A DNA stretch of 64,000 bases from an uncultured Clostridia bacterium (GCA_904374385.1 CAJFGA010000001.1:1-64000); one strand, 5' to 3'. Numbered from the stretch's first letter, positions 1-9,767 are shown. Numbers and translations are program-made. Notes: a model not told the origin generated them from the letters alone.

Positions 1-1431
1 CCGTACCGTCAACAAACGAACGGATGATGCCGCCCGCATCCGACCCCGACCTTCTGAAAGAGGCGGCAAGATCTTCGGGTTCGGCGATTTTGCCCGCAAA
101 GTCGCGATAATACTTTTCCAAACCGGTAAAAAACTTCTTCTCGCCCAGCGCCGTGCGCAGTGTGTCAAAGAGGAGCATGCCCTTGTTATACACGAGGACG
201 ACATACTGATACTCGCTCAAATACTCGCCGAGCTTTTTATCCATCGCCGTATCCGCCTCGCCGAAAATCTGCGCCTGCACGGTATAGAGCGCCTTATATG
301 CGGTGCCTGCGGCGGAAACGAGCCGTTCACGCGTCAATCCGTATTCCCCGTGCGCATCGAAAAAGAGCGCCGAAGCATATTCCGCAAGCCCCTCGTCCAG
401 CCAGGCGTCTTCCAATTGATTGTTGCCCACTGCCGCATACCACCACTGATGCGCCGTTTCATGTACGGCGGTATAATCGCGGTCTATGCCGGACAGGTGA
501 TCGCCGACCATCACGAGGGCGGGGTATTCCATGCCGCCGATCGCAAAGCCCGTCTGCACCACGCTGTAGGTTTGGTATAAATAAACGCCGAACGTTTCCG
601 AAAAATATGTCAGGCTCTTTTCGATGAGTTCGAGGCATTCCGCAGGCGATTGGTCGTCGTAATAATAGTACATGATTTGCACGCCGCACGCTTCCCCCTG
701 CGCAACGGAAAAATCTTCCCCGAGCACGAGGGCAAAGTCGCGCGCGTTTTCCAGCGACATTTCATAAATTTTTTCCGCCCCGTCTGCCGTTGCGGACGAA
801 ATTTGCCCGCTCGATGCGACGGTATAGCCGGCGGGCGCACGAAGCGTGACAAAGTAATCGGCGCATTCGCTGTAAAAGGGATCGCCGTCCGCATAATATT
901 CGCATTCGTAAAAACCGCTCTCTTCGTATACACAGAGAACGGGATAAAAATTGCCGAGATTGACAGCCCGTTCGGCGATGCCCGTTCTATGATTGACACG
1001 GGCGAGCGACAGCACCCAAGAAAGGGACACCGTCGCTGTATCGCCGGGCGAAAGGGGCTCTGTGAGCTCGACGCGCAGAATATTTTCGTCTTGACCGCAC
1101 ACCTGCCAAGAAGCACAGGAGGATACGGAGAGGATCTCCATATCTCCGTAGCTTTCCCCCGCATAATATGCGCCCGCCGCAAAGGCGGAGGAAACGGGCC
1201 GGTAGGCAGAATCTTCCCGATAGGCGTTGCCGAACAAATTGAACGCAAGGAAATCTATCGTTTCTCCCGTGTCGTTGTGATAGGTAAAATCCATTTCGGC
1301 ACGGAGCGTTCCCTCCTTATACGATGCGGAAATGCGATAAATATCCCTATCTTCCCCTTTGGAACATCCCGACAAGGGCAGAAGGATGAGCGCGAACGCC
1401 GCGGTAAGCAGCAGACAAAGAGATCTTTTCA
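1..1431 (-). CDS. M1 family metallopeptidase, predicted lipoprotein (C-terminus truncated by window edge)
   Basis: Reverse-strand reading frame MKRSLCLLLTAAFALILLPLSGCSKGED (lipobox LSGC) continuing through HETAHQWW...WLDEGLAEY (HExxH-x18-E, M1/gluzincin); no stop before window start. Confidence 0.85.
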
Positions 1432-1829
1432 TAACAGCCTCCCGCACTATGGTATGCGAAAAATTTTTCGGTTATGAAAAAAAGCGGATATCCGAGGCGT
1501 ATTTATGATCGCGCGCGTCCATTTACGGCATCCGCGCTTCCGGCGCCGATATTTGCAAGCAAGTTTTGCCTTTCTTAAAAAAAATGCAAAAGCAGACTTG
1601 TGCCCCCTGACGGATGGCAGATTGATTTTACATCCTCTCTCTGCATGATCGCTCTCTTTTCATGGTATCCCCTCATCAGTCACCTGCGGCGACAGCTTTT
1701 CCCCCCCTCAGGGGGAAGCCTTTTTTATTTACTTTGCCGCTTTTTGTGACAGCCCAAGGGGATGGCCTTTATTTTTGCGCATCGTTATTTCTTTCTGTTT
1801 TCAGCGCACTGCCCATCGGGATACGACAC

Positions 1830-1867
1830 AAAAAATCCCGCGCGGGCAATGCCCGCGCGGGAAAAAA
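1830..1867. terminator. Intrinsic terminator, GC-rich hairpin TCCCGCGCGGGC-AAT-GCCCGCGCGGGA flanked by A/T runs
   Basis: Perfect inverted repeat 1836-1847/1850-1861 just downstream of the minus-strand M23 gene. Confidence 0.8.
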
Positions 1868-1892
1868 GGAAGGGAGAAATGATGAGAATGTT

Positions 1893-2570
1893 TTACTTTT
1901 CGTCGAGGTCGAGATAGGCGGCGGGGTCGATGGCCTTGCCGTCTTCACGCACCTCAAAATGAAGGTGTGCGCCCTCGTTATATTCCTTGCCCATGACGTC
2001 CGCGGCAGCCGAAACGGTGGCAATAATATCGCCGGCGGCAACCGTGTCGCCCACTTTGAGATCGGATGCCGCATCGACAGACGCGTAGACCGTCTGCAGA
2101 CCGTCGCCGTGGTCGATGACGATACAGCCGCCCTCCAGCAGCGTGTCGCTGATTTGGGTGACCGTGCCGGCGTACGCCGCCGCAACGTTCGTACCCGCAT
2201 CCGCCTTGAAATCGATGCCTTCATGCAGATTATAGCGATTCAGCGTCGCATTATACCAGAAGGTATAGGACGTGGAAACCGTTGCATCGCTTACGGGAAG
2301 AGAGAATACGATCTCACCGCTACTGGGCGTATCGTCTTCATCGCCGTCCGTATCGTCATCCGGATCCCCGTCGTCCGGGTTTTCGTCATCCGGCGTTTCA
2401 TCGTCCGGGGTCGGATTTTCCAGCGTGACGCCGTCGTCACGGGTGACCATGATCACCGTAAACGTGATCGCCGCCGCGAGAACGAGCGCGCATGCCGCAA
2501 TGATAATGTAGTACAGCTTTTTATTCCTTGCTTTTTCGGGAGTGCCCTGTTGGGTATTTTTGTCTTTCAT
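1893..2570 (-). CDS. M23 (LytM) family metallopeptidase with N-terminal TM segment, SpoIIQ-like architecture
   Basis: TM followed by acidic/Pro linker and LHEGIDFKADAGTNVAAAYAGTV...HLHFEVREDGKAIDPAAYL (peptidase M23 motifs). Confidence 0.85.
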   Translation of the reverse strand: MKDKNTQQGTPEKARNKKLYYIIIAACALVLAAAITFTVIMVTRDDGVTLENPTPDDETPDDENPDDGDPDDDTDGDEDDTPSSGEIVFSLPVSDATVSTSYTFWYNATLNRYNLHEGIDFKADAGTNVAAAYAGTVTQISDTLLEGGCIVIDHGDGLQTVYASVDAASDLKVGDTVAAGDIIATVSAAADVMGKEYNEGAHLHFEVREDGKAIDPAAYLDLDEK

Positions 2571-2646
2571 GATAAATCCTCCGAAATGATTGTGGTCTAA
2601 TTGTTGACGGATTTCTGCGTTTTATACACGCCGCCGAAAAAAATTT

Positions 2647-3093
2647 TTAATACCCTCCGAAGATGAGCGGACTGCCGACGGCCGCGCTGTCCGCGCGCAC
2701 CGCTATATGCAGATTGACGGCCGCGCCGCCGATCAAAACAGTACCGCCGAGGCGCGCCGAATAATAATAATAGTTATCGACCCCGCCCGCACGCTCTGTA
2801 AAGACGAGTTTTGCACCGTACTTCTCCGCCTGTGCGAAGGCAGCGGCGCTGTCCCGATACGAAGTGCTCTCCCCCGCGAGCGATCGTACAGAATATTTAG
2901 CCGCGGCGGCATTTTTTCCGTTTACGAGTACGATCTGCGCATTCGAACTGGCACTCTGCGTGTAGAATATGTACACCTCGCCCGCATCGAAGAGAAGCCC
3001 TTTGTCGAGGATCTGCGGCAAGATGAGCAATGCCATGCACATCAAAAAAGTGAAGAGCGCCGCCATACATTTTTTTAAGAGAGTAAACCGCAT
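2647..3093 (-). CDS. Hypothetical protein with N-terminal membrane anchor
   Basis: ORF with internal start MRFTLLKKCMAALFTFLMCMALLILPQ; hydrophobic N-terminus; no family recognised. Confidence 0.6.
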   Translation of the reverse strand: MRFTLLKKCMAALFTFLMCMALLILPQILDKGLLFDAGEVYIFYTQSASSNAQIVLVNGKNAAAAKYSVRSLAGESTSYRDSAAAFAQAEKYGAKLVFTERAGGVDNYYYYSARLGGTVLIGGAAVNLHIAVRADSAAVGSPLIFGGY

Positions 3094-3207
3094 AAAAATA
3101 ACCGCTCCGAAATCATGTCGTGAGCGGTTATTGCCAAATTTTTTAATTTTAATCAAATTCTTTTCTATATTGATAAAAATAAACCCGGGACGCTTTTCGG
3201 GCACCAT

Positions 3208-4263
3208 TCATTGTTTCCCCTTTTTGCCCAAGGGAATATGCGCGCATGCATTTAAAGAAAGGTCGGCAAAATGACCCGCGCGATATTGGATCAATCCTTC
3301 CGCGGCGATCATGGCTGCGTTGTCGGTGCAATACTTTTTTTCGGGAAGCACGAGCCTGAGCCCTGCACCCGCGCACTTTTCCGCCAACAGATCGCGCAGG
3401 AATCCGTTCGCGATGACGCCGCCGCCCGCGGCGATCGTATCTGCCCCCTTTGCCTTTGCCGCCGCGACCGCTCGCTCTGCCAGCACACTGCACGCCGCAT
3501 TTTGAAAAGAGGCCGCGACATCCGCCCGGGAATAACTTTCCCCCGACTGCGCCTTATTATGGCAGTAATTGATGACGGCGGTCTTTAAGCCGCTGTAAGA
3601 AAAGTCATACCCGCCGCCCGCAAACATTTTGGGAAAGGGAATCACGGCGCGCCCTTCCTTTGCAAGTTTTTCAATGTTCGGCCCGCCTGGATACGGAAGG
3701 CCCAATACGCGCGCCGCTTTATCGAATGCTTCCCCCGCGGCATCGTCGCGGGTGGATCCCATGATCTCAAACTCAGTATAGTTTTTTGTATAAATGACCG
3801 CGGTATGCCCGCCGCTGGCGAGCAGCGTGACAAAGGGCGGTTCGAGCGACGCGTCCGTAAGATATGCCGCCGCCATATGCCCGCGGATATGATCTACCCC
3901 GATGAGCGGGATCCCGAGTGCAAAGGCATACGCTTTGGCAAAAGACAGCCCGACGAGCAGTGCCCCCAACAGCCCCGCGCCGTATGTGACGGCGACCGCA
4001 TCGAGCTGACAGGGCGCGATATCCGCCTCCCGCAGGGCACGTTCCACCGCTTCGCCGATCGCCTCGGTGTGGGCGCGGGAAGCGATTTCCGGGACGACGC
4101 CGCCGTATTTTGCCTGTTCTGCTGCCGAAGAGAGGATGACGCTCGATAAGAGCGTTCTGCCCCGTATGACGGCGGCGGCCGTTTCGTCGCACGAGCTTTC
4201 GATCCCTAAAATGACCGGATCCTCTTTGATCGGTGCGCGCTGCACCCTTTCCGCATAAGTCAC
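3208..4263 (-). CDS. tsaD: tRNA N6-adenosine threonylcarbamoyltransferase TsaD
   Basis: ILGIESSCDETAAAVI, GGHTAVIY, and length 351 aa typical of TsaD/Kae1. Confidence 0.97.
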   Translation of the reverse strand: MTYAERVQRAPIKEDPVILGIESSCDETAAAVIRGRTLLSSVILSSAAEQAKYGGVVPEIASRAHTEAIGEAVERALREADIAPCQLDAVAVTYGAGLLGALLVGLSFAKAYAFALGIPLIGVDHIRGHMAAAYLTDASLEPPFVTLLASGGHTAVIYTKNYTEFEIMGSTRDDAAGEAFDKAARVLGLPYPGGPNIEKLAKEGRAVIPFPKMFAGGGYDFSYSGLKTAVINYCHNKAQSGESYSRADVAASFQNAACSVLAERAVAAAKAKGADTIAAGGGVIANGFLRDLLAEKCAGAGLRLVLPEKKYCTDNAAMIAAEGLIQYRAGHFADLSLNACAHIPLGKKGKQ

Positions 4264-4379
4264 GTTCTTCTCCTTTATTTGCGTATGCGCCGCAACACAT
4301 TTGTGTTCCGGCGCATACGGGGCACCTGCATGCCCCTAAAAGCATATGTTTGCATCGATTTTACGGCAACGCATATGCA

Positions 4380-5024
4380 TCAATCTGCATTTTTACGAAA
4401 TTTTGCCAAATTTTTGGGAAGGCGGTCAAACACTTCGACCTTCGGTTCTCCCCTGCCGAATACCTTTTCGATCGCCTCACCGTATTGGGCATAGATGCGT
4501 TCGGAAACGTACACCCTGCCCGCATATCCGGCATCCGCGAAGGCGCGCAGAAAGTCAAAATCGAGCGCGGCATCGAAGATCATCTGCTTTTTATAAGTGA
4601 TGCGCGTATAAGTGCGCGTATCGCACAGATCCAATTCTTTGCCGTCGCACTCCCGCAAAAATGTGATGGACGGAATATTGTAAATGTCCCCCGAGGAACT
4701 TTTGAACGTTTCCGCCTGAAAACCTTTCCAACGGCGGTAGGAATCGTAAGCGGTGATGACGATCGCGCCGATTTCCGGCAGAGGTATCTTTTTGGGGAAA
4801 AGCACCCGCATGCGCAACCGGCTGCCGTCTACGCCGTATGTCGCATGCACGACAAACAGGGGCACCGTCAGAAGGAGCACCGCAGCCGCATAGCAGACGG
4901 CCGCCCAGACGATCGGATCCATAAAAAAGACAGCCAAAGTGCCCAAGCCCGCAAAGAGGATGCCCATCACGACAAAGAAGATCGTGTTGCCGCGGCGGCG
5001 GTAATTTCTGTAAAACTTTTTCAT
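4380..5024 (-). CDS. Hypothetical membrane protein, two TM segments plus soluble domain
   Basis: 214-aa ORF, MKKFYRNYRRRGNTIFFVVMGILFAGLGTLAVFF...; good RBS context; no named family. Confidence 0.6.
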   Translation of the reverse strand: MKKFYRNYRRRGNTIFFVVMGILFAGLGTLAVFFMDPIVWAAVCYAAAVLLLTVPLFVVHATYGVDGSRLRMRVLFPKKIPLPEIGAIVITAYDSYRRWKGFQAETFKSSSGDIYNIPSITFLRECDGKELDLCDTRTYTRITYKKQMIFDAALDFDFLRAFADAGYAGRVYVSERIYAQYGEAIEKVFGRGEPKVEVFDRLPKNLAKFRKNAD

Positions 5025-5057
5025 TTTTCACCTATGTGCAGGGAAATGCCGGAAAAC

Positions 5058-6170
5058 TCATGATTTTTTCAGATAATCGATGATAAACGGCTGAATATCG
5101 CCGTCCATCACCGCCTGAATGTTGCCCGTTTCATACCCCGTGCGGTGATCTTTGACAAGGGTATACGGGCAAAATACATAGCTGCGTATTTGGCTGCCCC
5201 ACTCGATCTTTTTGATTTCGCCCTTGATGTTCTGTTCTTTTTCCAGCCTCTCGCTCTCGCGGAGTTCAATGAGCTTGCTGCGCAGCATCTTCATCGCCAT
5301 TTCACGGTTTTGTATCTGCGAGCGTTCGTTTTGGCAGGAAACGACGATGCCCGTGGGGATATGCTGGATGCGGATCGCCGACTCCGTCTTGTTGATGTGC
5401 TGGCCGCCCGCACCCGAAGAACGGAAAGTAGTCACTTTCAAATCCTCGCTGCGGATCTCCACATCCCCTTCGTCCTCGATCTCCGGCATGACCTCTAACG
5501 AGGCAAAGGAAGTATGGCGGCGCTTGTTTGCGTCGAAAGGAGAAATGCGCACCAAACGATGCACCCCCTTTTCCGCTTTCAGATAGCCGTAAGCGTTCTC
5601 TCCCTCGATTTTGAAGTCGACGCTCTTGATGCCGGCTTCGTCGCCGTCCAGGCGGTCGAGCTCGATCACCCTGAAGCCGTTCTTTTCCGCATAGCGGGTA
5701 TACATGCGGTACAGCATGGACACCCAATCGCAGCTTTCCGTACCTCCCGCGCCGGAATGGAGGGTCAAAAGCGCATTGTAACCGTCATATTTTCCGCGCA
5801 GCAGGGCGCGGATACGCATATCGTCGATATCCGTTTCGGCCGCGGAGATCAGTTCTCCCAGTTCGCGGATCTCGGCGGAAAGTTCCTCTTCATCCCCGCC
5901 CATCTCCTCGATGAGGTCGATGAGCGCGTTGACCTCGTCGATCGCCTTTTTGCTCTTTTCGTAAGCGTGCAGCTTCCCTTCGATCGCGGATACTTCGCGC
6001 GCAAGCTTTTGCGACTTTTCAAGATCTTGCCAGACTTCCGGTTTTTCCTGCTCGGCTTTCAGATCCGCCAATTTGCCGCCGAGTTCCTTGATATCGAGGG
6101 CTTCCGCCGTTTCGGCAAGGCTGTCGAAGAGCGCCTTAGCCTTTAATCTGTAATCGTCTGCTTTGAACAT
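5058..6170 (-). CDS. prfB: Peptide chain release factor 2
   Basis: GAGGQHINKTESAIRIQHIPTGIVVSCQNERSQIQN (GGQ motif) and LHSGAGGTESCDWVSML. Confidence 0.97.
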   Translation of the reverse strand: MFKADDYRLKAKALFDSLAETAEALDIKELGGKLADLKAEQEKPEVWQDLEKSQKLAREVSAIEGKLHAYEKSKKAIDEVNALIDLIEEMGGDEEELSAEIRELGELISAAETDIDDMRIRALLRGKYDGYNALLTLHSGAGGTESCDWVSMLYRMYTRYAEKNGFRVIELDRLDGDEAGIKSVDFKIEGENAYGYLKAEKGVHRLVRISPFDANKRRHTSFASLEVMPEIEDEGDVEIRSEDLKVTTFRSSGAGGQHINKTESAIRIQHIPTGIVVSCQNERSQIQNREMAMKMLRSKLIELRESERLEKEQNIKGEIKKIEWGSQIRSYVFCPYTLVKDHRTGYETGNIQAVMDGDIQPFIIDYLKKS

Positions 6171-6202
6171 AATTTCTTTCCCGTACTTTTAATGCGAAAC
6201 CG

Positions 6203-6231
6203 ATTATAACACAATCGACTTTTCTTGTCAA
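6203..6231 (-). promoter_or_regulatory. Predicted sigma-A promoter of prfB (TTGACA-17-TATAAT)
   Basis: Minus strand TTGACA AGAAAAGTCGATTGTGT TATAAT. Confidence 0.75.
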
Positions 6232-6291
6232 CAAACATTGAGGGAAGCGGCCCGCCGCCGGGCGGCTATTCTGCAAACAGCATCAAAAAAG

Positions 6292-6319
6292 TTGCCGTTT
6301 TTCATTTTTTTGCTATAAT
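6292..6319 (+). promoter_or_regulatory. Predicted promoter of sigma/anti-sigma operon (TTGCCG-16-TATAAT)
   Basis: ttgccg tttttcatttttttgc tataat upstream of the ECF sigma gene. Confidence 0.45.
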
Positions 6320-6404
6320 ATTTTTATCATAGCTCAATAAAAGGCGATACAAAGTTGTTTAATAGACGGACATGTAAGACGGGTATCGCTTGCAGGAGAG
6401 AAAT

Positions 6405-6923
6405 ATGAACCGAAAAAAGATGGACGAATGCCTCGTACGGACGCAAGCGGGCGATAAGACGGCGTATTCGCTTTTCTATGCGGAAACCGCGAAGGGTGTG
6501 TTCGCTTTTCTTTATGGGTATTATAACAACTATGCACGCACGGAAGAGGCGGTGCAGGAGACGTACTATAAGGCGCTCAAAAACATCGCGCAATACCGGG
6601 CAGGGTCGGATGCACGCGCATGGCTCTTACAGATCGCGAAAAATATCGCGCGCAACGATTTAAAACAGGCAAAGCGCGAAAGTACACTGTCCGACGAAGA
6701 GCTCGCGCCGCTGTTGACAGAACAAATTTCCGACGGATGCGTATTCGATGCGATAAACCGCGCGCTCGACCAAACGGAAAAGCAGATCGTGATCCTGCAC
6801 GTTCTTTGGGGATATAAACACCGTGAAATTGCAGTAAAGCTGCAAATGCCGTTGGGCACGGTGACTAGTAAATACAAGGTTTCCGTAGCGAAGCTGAAAA
6901 AATATTGGAAGGAGGATAACTGA
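6405..6923 (+). CDS. RNA polymerase sigma factor, ECF-type (sigma-70 family)
   Basis: sigma2-like YYNNYARTEEAVQETYYKALKNIAQYR and sigma4-like LDQTEKQIVILHVLWGYKHREIAVKLQMPLGTVTSKYKVSVAKLKKYWK; SD AGGAG before ATG. Confidence 0.88.
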   Translation: MNRKKMDECLVRTQAGDKTAYSLFYAETAKGVFAFLYGYYNNYARTEEAVQETYYKALKNIAQYRAGSDARAWLLQIAKNIARNDLKQAKRESTLSDEELAPLLTEQISDGCVFDAINRALDQTEKQIVILHVLWGYKHREIAVKLQMPLGTVTSKYKVSVAKLKKYWKEDN

Positions 6924-6925
6924 GC

Positions 6926-8287
6926 ATGGCGAACTGGAAGAAAAAACTCAACAGAGAACTCGACGGCATCGTGCGCGCCATGCCCTCCGAATTTGCGCCC
7001 GCCGCAGCAACGGTGCGCGCCGAAGCGACCCGCAGGAAAAGGCGTATTTTCCGCTTTACCGCAGTAGCCTCGGCGTGCGCGTTGCTTTTGGGTATACTGC
7101 TGCCCATCTTGATCGTTCTCGCGCCGTTTGACCCTAATACGGGCGGCGTGATCCTTATGCAGATCAATCCCGCCGTACGCCTCTATACAGACGAGGAAGG
7201 CGACGTAACGGCTGTATACAGTGAAAACGCAGAGGGCGACATGATGCTCGCCGACAGCAATTTTACCTCTTCTTTGCAGGGAGTGCCCGCTTCGGAAGCC
7301 GTAAAAAAACTTGCCGAACGCGCGCTCGCCATGGGCTTTGTATCGGAAGGCGAAGATGCCGTGCGCCTGACCGTCGCGGCAGATCGATCCTCTTATGCCG
7401 AACAGCTGCAATCGACGGCGGAAACTTCCGCAGCTGAATATTTTTGCGGCAAAGGATTGTTTGTGCCCGTTCTCAGCCGCACCGTTCCCCTCTCCTTCTT
7501 CGGGGAAGGCAAAAACGTGCAGCAATTGACGCAGCAAGCACTGGAAGCGCCTGTAACGGAAACGGAGCGGGGAGCGGCCGCGACGTCGCCGGAACAGGTG
7601 GAGGAAAATTATCGCTCTTCGCTTTACGATTATGCAAGAGAAGTGACCGACTATGTGTACCGCACCGCACGCATGAAAAAGGAAATGCTCGCGCAGATCG
7701 AGGCGCTCAACGAGCAAATCATGGCGCATGCAGACAACCCGAGGCCGCTGGGCATTCCGCTCTCGTATTGGACTTTAAAATACTCGTCCGGCTATGAACT
7801 GACGGAGGCACTCTCCGCGCTGATACGGCAGACGGACGCTGTCCTTTCCGAATACAACGCCCGCTTCGGGCAGGATCTGCAGAGCACGGATGGTTATCTG
7901 TTGTTCCTCGCCCTGAACTCCTTTTACATCGCGCTCGATTTGCAGCTGCTCGAAGAAAATGTGAACGCCCTGCTTTCCCTCGCCGAAAACTTTGCGGAAA
8001 TTTTCGATCCGAGCGCCTTTCTCCGTTTTATTGCCGGCGACAGCACGATGGAACAGACGGTCGCCGATCTGTTCAGCGGCATCGGCGAAATCCCGAAAAC
8101 GGTGGAAGAATATATAACGAGCAGCATGGAAATGCTGCAGCGCCAAGCCGACCTTGCTCTGCAAGAGAACAAAACCGACTTTACGGCCGTCCTCCCCCCC
8201 CTCTCTTACGAAGAGTATGGTGCGAAATTGCAGGAACTTCGGGAACAATTCAAAAATTTCGAAGATTTTTGGAATTCTTTTCAATAA
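6926..8287 (+). CDS. Putative transmembrane anti-sigma factor with RsgI-like extracytoplasmic domain
   Basis: Short basic N-terminus, one TM (FTAVASACALLLGILLPILIVL), then QINPAVRLYTDEEGDVTAVYSENAEGD resembling RsgI DINPSVEL region; immediately follows sigma gene. Confidence 0.7.
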   Translation: MANWKKKLNRELDGIVRAMPSEFAPAAATVRAEATRRKRRIFRFTAVASACALLLGILLPILIVLAPFDPNTGGVILMQINPAVRLYTDEEGDVTAVYSENAEGDMMLADSNFTSSLQGVPASEAVKKLAERALAMGFVSEGEDAVRLTVAADRSSYAEQLQSTAETSAAEYFCGKGLFVPVLSRTVPLSFFGEGKNVQQLTQQALEAPVTETERGAAATSPEQVEENYRSSLYDYAREVTDYVYRTARMKKEMLAQIEALNEQIMAHADNPRPLGIPLSYWTLKYSSGYELTEALSALIRQTDAVLSEYNARFGQDLQSTDGYLLFLALNSFYIALDLQLLEENVNALLSLAENFAEIFDPSAFLRFIAGDSTMEQTVADLFSGIGEIPKTVEEYITSSMEMLQRQADLALQENKTDFTAVLPPLSYEEYGAKLQELREQFKNFEDFWNSFQ

Positions 8288-8342
8288 AATGCGTTCCCCG
8301 TTTGTTTAATAAGCGATGAAAGCTGAAGGAGGTTAATTGGCT

Positions 8343-9566
8343 ATGAAATTTTGGAAACAATGTACGGCAGGCGTATTGTGTCTTGCCCTTGCGATCGGTA
8401 TGGGCGCTGCGTTGAGCGGATGCAGTCAAAGCAGTTCCGATACTGCTGCGGCGCGCATGCAGGTAGACATCAATCCGAGCGTTGAATTTATCCTCGATTC
8501 CGAAAACAAAGTGCTCAGCGTAACGGCGCTCAACGACGACGGTGCTTTGATCGTCGCGGGAGAGGCGTTCATCGGCAAGACCGCAGAGGATGCTGTGGCG
8601 CTCATGGTAAATGTTTCGACAGAAACCGGCTATCTGCTCAAAGGGGACGCAACCGCTGACGGAGAGACGATCACCATCAGCATCACGGGGGACGCAGACG
8701 CCGCGCAGGCATTGTATGAAAGCATATATACAGACATACAAGGCATTTTAGACGAGAGCGGTATAAATGCGGCCATCGAGCGGGGCGAAGCGCTGCGGCT
8801 CGAGGCGTTGAAGGCGATGGTACTTGCCGCCGATCCCACCCTTTCGGAAGAGGATGCCGACAAGATGACCGAAGCGCAGTTGCTCAACGCGCTCAAAGTT
8901 TCGCGCATCGAAACGGCGCAGCTGCTTACCGAAGAATTGCGCGAAGCGTACAATACGGCAAAGGAATATTCTTTCAACTTCGCCGAACGGCAGGCGACCA
9001 AAGACATTATTGACGGATTGGGTTCTGCCTATCAAGTGCTTTTGAGCGGATATTCGGCGGCGCTCGACGCCTATCGCGAAGCGATCCAATCGCTCGAACA
9101 GGCGCGCTATGACTATCTCGTCGATCCGGAATCGGATTATCAGGCAAAACTTGCGGAAGTGCGTGAACAAAAAGATCTCGTTTTGGCACAGCGCAAAGAA
9201 ATCGCCGCCCTTTCCGAAGGGCCCGCCAAAGAGGCCGCCAAAGCGGTGCTCGCCGCGCAGGAAACCGCGCTTACCGCAAAGGAAGCCGCCCTTACCGCCG
9301 CGGGCAACGCGGCAAACGCTGCTTTCGACATGGCCAGCAGCGCCATGAAGGCGGTAGAAAAAACGCTGACCGACCTGGAAAGCTCCTTCCCCGAAGAGAT
9401 CACCTCTGCCCTCACCGAAAACGCACAGAAAGTGCAGGATGCGATGAACCGGGCGAAGGACGAAGCCTTTGCGGCTTTCGAAGATGCGCACAAAGCAGAC
9501 ATCGAAAAAGCCCTCGCCGACCTTGAAGCGCGCAAACAGGCTCTGATCGACGCCAACGCGGCATAA
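8343..9566 (+). CDS. Lipoprotein with RsgI-like domain and Ala-rich coiled-coil C-terminus
   Basis: Lipobox LSGCSQ; MQVDINPSVEFILDSENKVLSVTALNDDGALIVAGEAFIGKTAEDAVALMV (RsgI-type); long A/E/K-rich helical region. Confidence 0.75.
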   Translation: MKFWKQCTAGVLCLALAIGMGAALSGCSQSSSDTAAARMQVDINPSVEFILDSENKVLSVTALNDDGALIVAGEAFIGKTAEDAVALMVNVSTETGYLLKGDATADGETITISITGDADAAQALYESIYTDIQGILDESGINAAIERGEALRLEALKAMVLAADPTLSEEDADKMTEAQLLNALKVSRIETAQLLTEELREAYNTAKEYSFNFAERQATKDIIDGLGSAYQVLLSGYSAALDAYREAIQSLEQARYDYLVDPESDYQAKLAEVREQKDLVLAQRKEIAALSEGPAKEAAKAVLAAQETALTAKEAALTAAGNAANAAFDMASSAMKAVEKTLTDLESSFPEEITSALTENAQKVQDAMNRAKDEAFAAFEDAHKADIEKALADLEARKQALIDANAA

Positions 9567-9620
9567 AGCGTTTAAGGTAAAACGACATTCCCATCTTATT
9601 ATCTCGATCTTATAAAAAAC

Positions 9621-9653
9621 CTCCCGAAGCGACCCGTTTCGGGAGAGTTTTTT
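9621..9653 (+). terminator. Intrinsic terminator CTCCCGAA-gcgacccg-TTCGGGAG-agTTTTTT
   Basis: Inverted repeat followed by T run downstream of the RsgI-like lipoprotein gene. Confidence 0.8.
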
Positions 9654-9727
9654 GCCGTTTTTTATTTTCCTGTTTGTCTTTTCGTTAGATTTTCGATGCG
9701 CCGCGGCAAAAAATTGCGCGCCGGGTC

Positions 9728-9756
9728 TGGACAAATCCGATTCTGTGCGCTATAAT
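9728..9756 (+). promoter_or_regulatory. Predicted promoter of AraC-family gene (TGGACA-17-TATAAT)
   Basis: tggaca aatccgattctgtgcgc tataat, only 11 nt before the ATG. Confidence 0.6.
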
Positions 9757-9767
9757 AGAAACTGACA

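Noticed and set aside
9190-9330. Possible tandem repeat (AKEAA/KEAAL-like units) in the lipoprotein gene
   Set aside because: Reflects low-complexity Ala/Glu/Lys coiled coil; no clean DNA-level repeat period seen
8748-9734. 328-aa minus-strand ORF
   Set aside because: Antisense to the RsgI-like lipoprotein gene, which has signal peptide, SD and terminator
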